From Choanephora cucurbitarum (lineage: Eukaryota; Mucoromycota; Mucoromycetes; Mucorales; Choanephoraceae), in contig JAIWNI010000303.1 of the NCBI GenBank assembly GCA_025331435.1, forward strand, positions 1-12,120: DNA of 12,120 bases. The letters run 5' to 3'. Position 1 is the stretch's first letter. Each line of letters opens with the position of its first letter. A model generated the notes under the pieces. It was not told the origin of the DNA. It did no database searches and saw only the letters and a program-made list of their open reading frames with translations. The position numbers and the translations under genes are program-made. Of this stretch, positions 7,708 through 12,120 are shown one piece after another.

Positions 7708-7745
7708 TGCACATGCGCACACACACACGCACACATAGATACACA
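7708..7745. repeat. CA-rich microsatellite
   Basis: Imperfect CA repeat with CG and TA interruptions, read in the open frame as MHMRTHTRTHRYT. It ends just before a GTAAGT at 7751. Confidence 0.7.
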
Positions 7746-7767
7746 TTCGGGTAAGTAAAGCAAGACC

Positions 7768-7817
7768 ATCCAAGACTACCGCAAGGCTATCCAAGACTAC
7801 CGCAAGGCTACCGCAAG
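7768..7817 (+). repeat. 21-bp direct repeat, two units plus a part
   Basis: ATCCAAGACTACCGCAAGG plus CT is repeated at 7768-7788 and 7789-7809, with a partial third to 7817. The length is a multiple of three and the frame stays open (TTARLSK / TTARLPQ). It lies in the presumed exon before the 7844 donor. Confidence 0.75.
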
Positions 7818-7948
7818 ACAAGACAAGACCTCCATATGACTTTGTAAGTATCGTTCCTATTCACTTGAAGAGCTGTATCACTAACTTTACTTTTTACCTT
7901 TCTTTTTTTCGTAGGCAATGGTGTGCTTTCTCTTCTAAGCCTCTATCC

Positions 7949-7960
7949 CGATCGCGATCG
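7949..7960. repeat. CG-rich 12-bp palindrome
   Basis: CGATCGCGATCG is a perfect palindrome in AT-rich surroundings. The core GATCGCGAT also occurs near 7215 in the same unit. No function can be assigned. Confidence 0.5.
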
Positions 7961-8010
7961 TTGGTGTTTAAGACTGTCAAGACTCTCTTCCGCTTATGAC
8001 CTCCGTGATA

Positions 8011-8138
8011 CCGTATGCTTTTGGTGTTCCATGCTTTTGGTGACTTATGCTTTTGGTGACTTATGCTTTTGGTGACTTATGCTTCTGGTGACTTATGCTT
8101 TTGGTGGTCTTTGCTTTTGGTGACTTATGCTTCTGGTA
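8011..8138 (+). repeat. 16-bp minisatellite, eight imperfect units
   Basis: Units of ACTTATGCTTTTGGTG vary at a few positions, for example CTTCTGG for CTTTTGG. The period and the core ATGCTTTxGGTG match the GTGTTTCTATGCTTTG array at the unit's ends, so the two are related. Confidence 0.9.
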
Positions 8139-8643
8139 ACTTTCTCTCCTAATTTGGTGTCCTACGATTCTGGTTTTCTCTGTTATGGTTTCTTTGTTCG
8201 ATGATTCTGGTGGTTCTTACTATGGTCTTTCTTTTTTTCTCTCTCTCTCTTCATTCGGTGTTCTATGTTATGGTTCTCTTTGTTCTGGTGCTTTGGTGTT
8301 GCTATGGTATGGTTTCTTAATTCTGCTGCTTTGGTGTTACTATCCTCTGATTGCTTTGCTCTGGTCCTTTGGTGTTGCTATGATTTGGTCTCTTTGTTCT
8401 GATGTTTTGGTGTTGCTATGATTTGGTCTCATTGTTCTGATGCTTTGGTGTTACTATCCTCTGATCGCTTAGTTCGTGTCCTTTGGTGTTGCTATGATTT
8501 GGTCTCTTTGTTCTGATGCTTTGGTGTTGCTATGACTTGGTTTCTCTCTCTTACCCTGGTGATGTACGCTTTTGGTGATATATGTTCTAGCCCGCTTCCA
8601 TCACTCTATCTCAAGCTCTGATATTTTATGCTTTGGTGCTTTG
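8139..8643 (+). repeat. T/G-rich minisatellite with 38-bp units in 114-bp groups
   Basis: From 8292 six 38-bp units begin TTTGGTGTTRCTAT, at 8292, 8330, 8368, 8406, 8444 and 8482, with a partial seventh at 8520. Units two and five share a distinct variant (ACTATCCTCTGATYGC), giving an A-B-A, A-B-A order, a 114-bp higher-order period. The flanks (8139-8291 and 8537-8643) are degenerate forms of the same words. The ORFs here (such as 8185-8421) are repeat products. Copy 2 of this part lies outside the window. Confidence 0.85.
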
Positions 8644-8739
8644 GTGTTTCTATGCTTTGGTGTTTCTATGCTTTGGTGTTTCTATGCTTTGGTGTTTCTA
8701 TGCTTTGGTGTTTCTATGCTTTGGTGTTTCTATGCTTTG
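8644..8739 (+). repeat. 16-bp minisatellite, six perfect units (copy 2)
   Basis: Same six GTGTTTCTATGCTTTG units as at 4073. Here they are preceded by degenerate units (ATGCTTTGGTG, then CTTTG), so the junction between the two 4.57-kb copies lies within one continuous minisatellite. Confidence 0.95.
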
Positions 8740-8800
8740 GTGCTATGTCTCTCTTGGATCTATGATCAATTAGGTAACTTATCATTCACAGTTCATGCAC

Positions 8801-9015
8801 AACCTTACTAACTTTTATTCTCGTTCTCCTCTTTTTTCTTGTGCATATGTGTGTGTGTGTATATATATGTATGTCTACTAACCCTTTCTTTTTTCTATCC
8901 TAGTTTTCATGCTGTGCGAGCTTACGCTACTAACCTCTATCTCTTTTTTTTTTGTGCGTGTGTATGTGTGTATATATGTATGTCTACTAACCCTTTCTTT
9001 TTTTACCATTAATAG
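8801..9015 (+). other. Segment with four TACTAAC motifs and intron-like signals (copy 2)
   Basis: Identical to 4230-4444. TACTAAC lies at 8806, 8876, 8928 and 8985. Confidence 0.5.
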
Positions 9016-9221
9016 ACTTCATTCATTATTTTATTATCTACTTTACCCTATCATTTTATTTTTAAAAAATAGTATTCTTTTATTCCAAATCCATAAATAA
9101 AACTTGATTTAAATTAGTGCTTCCTACGAAATCACCTAAATCATATTCCAATTATGTCATCTAAAACATACCGCTGCAGCAAAAAAAGCTGAAAAGTACA
9201 GCATCAGCCAAAGATAGCTGT

Positions 9222-9611
9222 GCTTGACTTCATTATGCTCAACTTTATTAGGCTCAATATTATTTTGCTCGATTTCATTATGCTCAATTTCATTGGACTG
9301 GATCCCATTAGGTTCAGGGTTTGTTGTGCTCAATTTCACTACATCCACTTTCATTGTCATCAAAATCATAATGATCGATTTCATTAGGCTCAATCACAAT
9401 AGGCTCAATCTCAATAGGCTCAATCTCAATAGGCTCAATCTCAAAAGGATCAATCTCAAAAGGCTCAATCTCAATAGGCTCAATCTCAAAAGGCTCAATC
9501 TCAATAGGCTCAGTTTCCTTGTGGTCGATTTCATTATATCCACTTTCACTGTCATCAAAATTATAATGCTCAATATCATTGTGTTTAAATTCATTGTACC
9601 TGTGGTGATCT
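9222..9611 (-). repeat. 15-bp-register repeat array 1 (copy 2)
   Basis: Identical to 4651-5040, including the +1 register shift and the eight-unit core at 9387-9506. The shared shift shows that the change predates the 4.57-kb duplication. Confidence 0.8.
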
Positions 9612-10061
9612 GAGCACATTTAGTCTCAACAATGACAATAAGGTTACATAAAAAGACCAAATAAGTCATTTCAGATATAACATCAGAACTAAAGTAAAAA
9701 GATCTAAATCCTTACCAAATAAAGAATCCAATTGAAGTCAGTAAAGTTCACACTATAGAACTAGACTAAAGAGATAGCATCACATCATTCGGTAACATAA
9801 GTCCCCAGGACAAGGAATGATGAAGTCAATTAAAGTCACAAGTAAAGAAGTACACTAATTTAGTACGAAATCTCCAATATGTGATTACATCAAAGTCTTT
9901 ATTGAAAACATATAAATAATTGCTGTATTTGTATCTATGTAAAGATTATCTATCTTTTAGAATAATAAACAGAGTATAAACCGTCTCGTTGTACTTCTTA
10001 CTGTCTCTCTACCTTTTCTACTTTTCATAACTTATATTTATCAAAACATCACAGTACCTAT

Positions 10062-10521
10062 TTTCATTGTGCTTGATTTCATTGTACTCATTTTCATTGT
10101 GCTTGGTTTTATTACACCGATTTTCATTGTGCTGAAATTCATCATGCTTAATTTGTGTATTGTCAGTTTCGTTGTACTCATTTTTATTGTTCCCACTTTC
10201 ATTGTGATTGATTTCATAACGACCAATTTCATTGTCCTCAACTTCAGGATTCTCAACTTTTGGCTTCTCAACTTCACCATACTTCATTGCTCTATGATCA
10301 CTTTATCCTTACTCATTTTTACTATCCTGATCATTAGTACGCTCATTACCAGTACATTTATTAACATTACACTCATTAACAATACACTCATTAACAATAC
10401 ACTCATTAACAATACACTCATTAACAATACACTCATTGTCAGTATGATCATTACCAGTACATTCATTAACAATACACTCATTGTCAGTATGATCATTGCC
10501 AGTACACTCATTGTTGGCATA
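10062..10521 (-). repeat. 15-bp-register repeat array 2 (copy 2)
   Basis: Identical to 5491-5950, including the two in-frame TAA codons on the minus strand (10309-10311 and 10303-10305). Confidence 0.8.
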
Positions 10522-10932
10522 AGTTTCATTAGTATGGCTATAGCTACTGATTGTGTTTGACTGCTTATAGCCTAATTGTATACTTCTTAACTGGACTTAC
10601 TCTGTATTTAGGTATGGGATGAAGGATTCCTTTTCATCCAAATTTATCATGACTACATGTTCATGGACGATGAAGCTACCTGAGAGTCTACCATTTTTGT
10701 ATTGTTTATGCTTTGTCTGTAGTCAAGTCGTAATGCCTTACGCGAGCTAATTTTACGGTATCAAAGTCTCGTTAGATGTACCTGAAGAAACGAGCCAACC
10801 AATAAGCTCCGCTCTAATCAGAGTGCGCAAGTATTGCAAGATGATGCATTTTTAACATTGATCCCTCTCGAGGTTTGACGTGTTTGAGGGTGTTTATGGG
10901 TAGTTAGTCTATGACTGGGTATAATTGATTAA

Positions 10933-11223
10933 AAAGATGCCAAAGTTAATGGTGATGCTGGCTATGATAATAAAGATGGCTATGATAATACTGAAGATCA
11001 TGACAACATTGAAGATCATGATAACACTGATGACTATGATAATACGGATAACAATACTTTTGATAATAACGGCACTGATGAGGATGATGATAGTGATGCG
11101 TATGATAATAGTGATGAGGATAATAATAGTGATAGTAGAGCTGATTCAAAAGTGGTACGTTTTAAATTGGAGGTTCTTTTTTTTTCTCGATGTCTATACC
11201 TGAGCAATTTGACATTTGTAGAA
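10933..11223 (+). other. Asp/Asn-rich hexapeptide tract (copy 2)
   Basis: Identical to 6362-6652. Confidence 0.4.
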
Positions 11224-11511
11224 TGATGCTTGCAACTAGTAATTCAGACTCTATGCTTTACAGCTATTATGATGAGCTCAGTAATGATAAATTATAAAAT
11301 CATGTTGTCAAAAAGCTGTGGTTGTCAGATTGCTTGAGTGAGATGACTGATTCTATCACAGTGTTGAATGCGGGATGAGCATGATGAATCTTGAATAAGC
11401 TCATTCCAGCCTGTGCATCAGCCTAAACTCTCAGCTTAAGTACCAACATTTTTATAATTGATAGCTATATAGACATGTTTGTTCCGGTCATAGAGAGCGA
11501 AATGAATTAAT

Positions 11512-11670
11512 ATGAAGACGATGCATTTCATAGGTAAAGACCGAAAAAAAAAGAGAAAAATTACTGATCAACGCTCTCAAATTATTCCAGTTTTTAAGCC
11601 TATTTTTTTTTCCTGCGAAAGAGGTATAAGCCTAACATACGAGTATTGTTATGTGTTGAAGAAACCATAA
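11512..11670 (+). pseudogene. Frameshifted counterpart of the 74-residue ORF (copy 2)
   Basis: The same start leads into a 9-T run (11603-11611) instead of 10 T. The frame shifts after PIFF and ends at TAA (11668-11670) after 52 codons. If neither frame is a gene, this is only a neutral length change. Confidence 0.3.
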
Positions 11671-11890
11671 ATCGGCCAGCTGAAGAGGTCACTCAGTCTC
11701 TCTTGCCCTCATTCTTGTTTTTGATCCAAGCTTAAATTGCTTCAAAAGAGGTCTTTCCAATTTAAAAAAAAATAGCAGTATAAGATCGCGATTTTTGCCC
11801 AAAAAAGGGAATCTAGCAAAAGTCACGTAGGCTGGAAAATGATTACGTCGCTCTGATCCTGGCTATATTTTAATTTTTTTTTCTTCCTCC

Positions 11891-12120
11891 CTTATATCTT
11901 GGTTACACTCAAGCTGCCGATCCTATCCAAAGTCACAGCAAATGATGCTATAGGTAACACACGCGATCCACTTGTACCACTTGAAACTCTTGACCTCAGT
12001 TATGCTAACTTTTCTCCTTATACTGCTTCTTTGCTAGGTTTGCTAGATCTCACTTTGGGGATCGCCATCAAGATGGCATCGTGTTGCTAGACTCTTGAGA
12101 GAGCCGCTCTTTTGAGTTCT
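11891..12120 (+). other. Counterpart of 7321-7550, including the first intron-like segment (copy 2)
   Basis: Identical to copy 1. The intron-like segment is at 11954-12037. The rest of the region is beyond the window. Confidence 0.3.

Larger units (their letters stand above)
7321..7990 (+). other. Possible multi-exon gene remnant with two intron-like segments
   Basis: Two segments have donor, branch site, pyrimidine tract and acceptor at normal fungal spacing. Segment 7384-7467 (84 bp) has GTAACA, GCTAAC and TTGCTAG. Segment 7844-7914 (71 bp) has GTAAGT, CACTAAC and TTTCGTAG. Flanking sequence is partly open: a frame from 7521 reads to TAA at 7752-7754, and another passes ARPSKTTARLSKTTARL and PPYDF straight into the donor at 7844 in phase 0, ending shortly after the acceptor (AMVCFLF). 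A further GTAAGT stands at 7751. No protein family is recognised and no ATG-led chain of exons can be assembled with confidence. Confidence 0.3.
4073..8643 (+). repeat. 4571-bp tandem repeat unit, copy 1 (complete)
   Basis: Everything from 4073 recurs head-to-tail from 8644, an offset of 4571 bases. The left boundary is sharp: bases before 4073 (AAATACGACA) do not match bases before 8644 (TTTGGTGCTTTG). The unit starts with a 16-bp minisatellite and ends in T/G-rich minisatellites of the same word family. It contains no recognisable intact gene and no transposase, terminal inverted repeat or LTR of its own. Confidence 0.95.
8644..12120 (+). repeat. 4571-bp tandem repeat unit, copy 2 (cut by window end)
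   Basis: These 3477 bases match 4073-7550. The only difference I found is one T fewer in a homopolymer (11603-11611 against 7032-7041), so the offset is 4571 before it and 4570 after. Because copy 2 starts directly where copy 1 ends, this is a true head-to-tail array or an assembly duplication. Whether further copies follow cannot be seen. Confidence 0.95.

Noticed and set aside
4073..12120. Ribosomal DNA spacer or rDNA repeat
   Set aside because: The period is 4571 bp and the complete unit contains no recognisable 18S, 5.8S, 28S or 5S sequence.

Overview
The window looks like an AT-rich, repeat-dominated stretch of a eukaryotic, probably fungal, nuclear genome. The wording of the retrotransposon polyprotein and the short-intron signals (GTATGT/GTAAGT donors, CTACTAAC or CTAAC branch sites, pyrimidine tract, YAG) suggest an early-diverging fungus such as a Mucoromycota member. 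That assignment is inference, not proof. No rRNA, tRNA, CRISPR or bacterial-type operon is visible.

The left quarter (1-3172, minus strand) is one uninterrupted 1057-codon frame: the Gag, protease and most of the reverse transcriptase of a Ty3/Gypsy-type LTR retrotransposon. It runs off the left edge, so RNase H, integrase and the 3' LTR lie outside the window. A TATA-like box and an AATAAA lie upstream of its start, as expected inside a 5' LTR, but the LTR ends could not be fixed. Between this element and the next landmark (3173-4072) there is no convincing gene, but there are four short hairpin-forming inverted repeats.

From 4073 to the right edge the window is a head-to-tail tandem duplication with a period of 4571 bp. 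Copy 1 is 4073-8643; copy 2 starts at 8644 and is cut off by the window end at 12120. The copies look identical except for one T in a homopolymer (10 T at 7032-7041, 9 T at 11603-11611). The junction falls inside a 16-bp minisatellite.

The unit has no gene I recognise. In order it holds: six 16-bp repeats; a 215-bp segment with four TACTAAC heptamers and compressed intron-like signals; two arrays in strict 15-bp register (4651-5040 and 5491-5950) whose minus strand reads as an Asn/Glu-rich pentapeptide; a stretch with only broken frames; a Asp/Asn-rich hexapeptide tract (6362-6652); a small lysine-rich ORF (6941-7165) that the single-T difference breaks in copy 2; an intron-bearing-looking stretch (7320-7990); and a kilobase of T/G-rich minisatellites built on ATGCTTTGGTG, with 16-bp and 38-bp periods.

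The genes do not form a pathway. The picture is a potentially young retrotransposon next to a satellite-like or recently duplicated 4.6-kb repeat unit.
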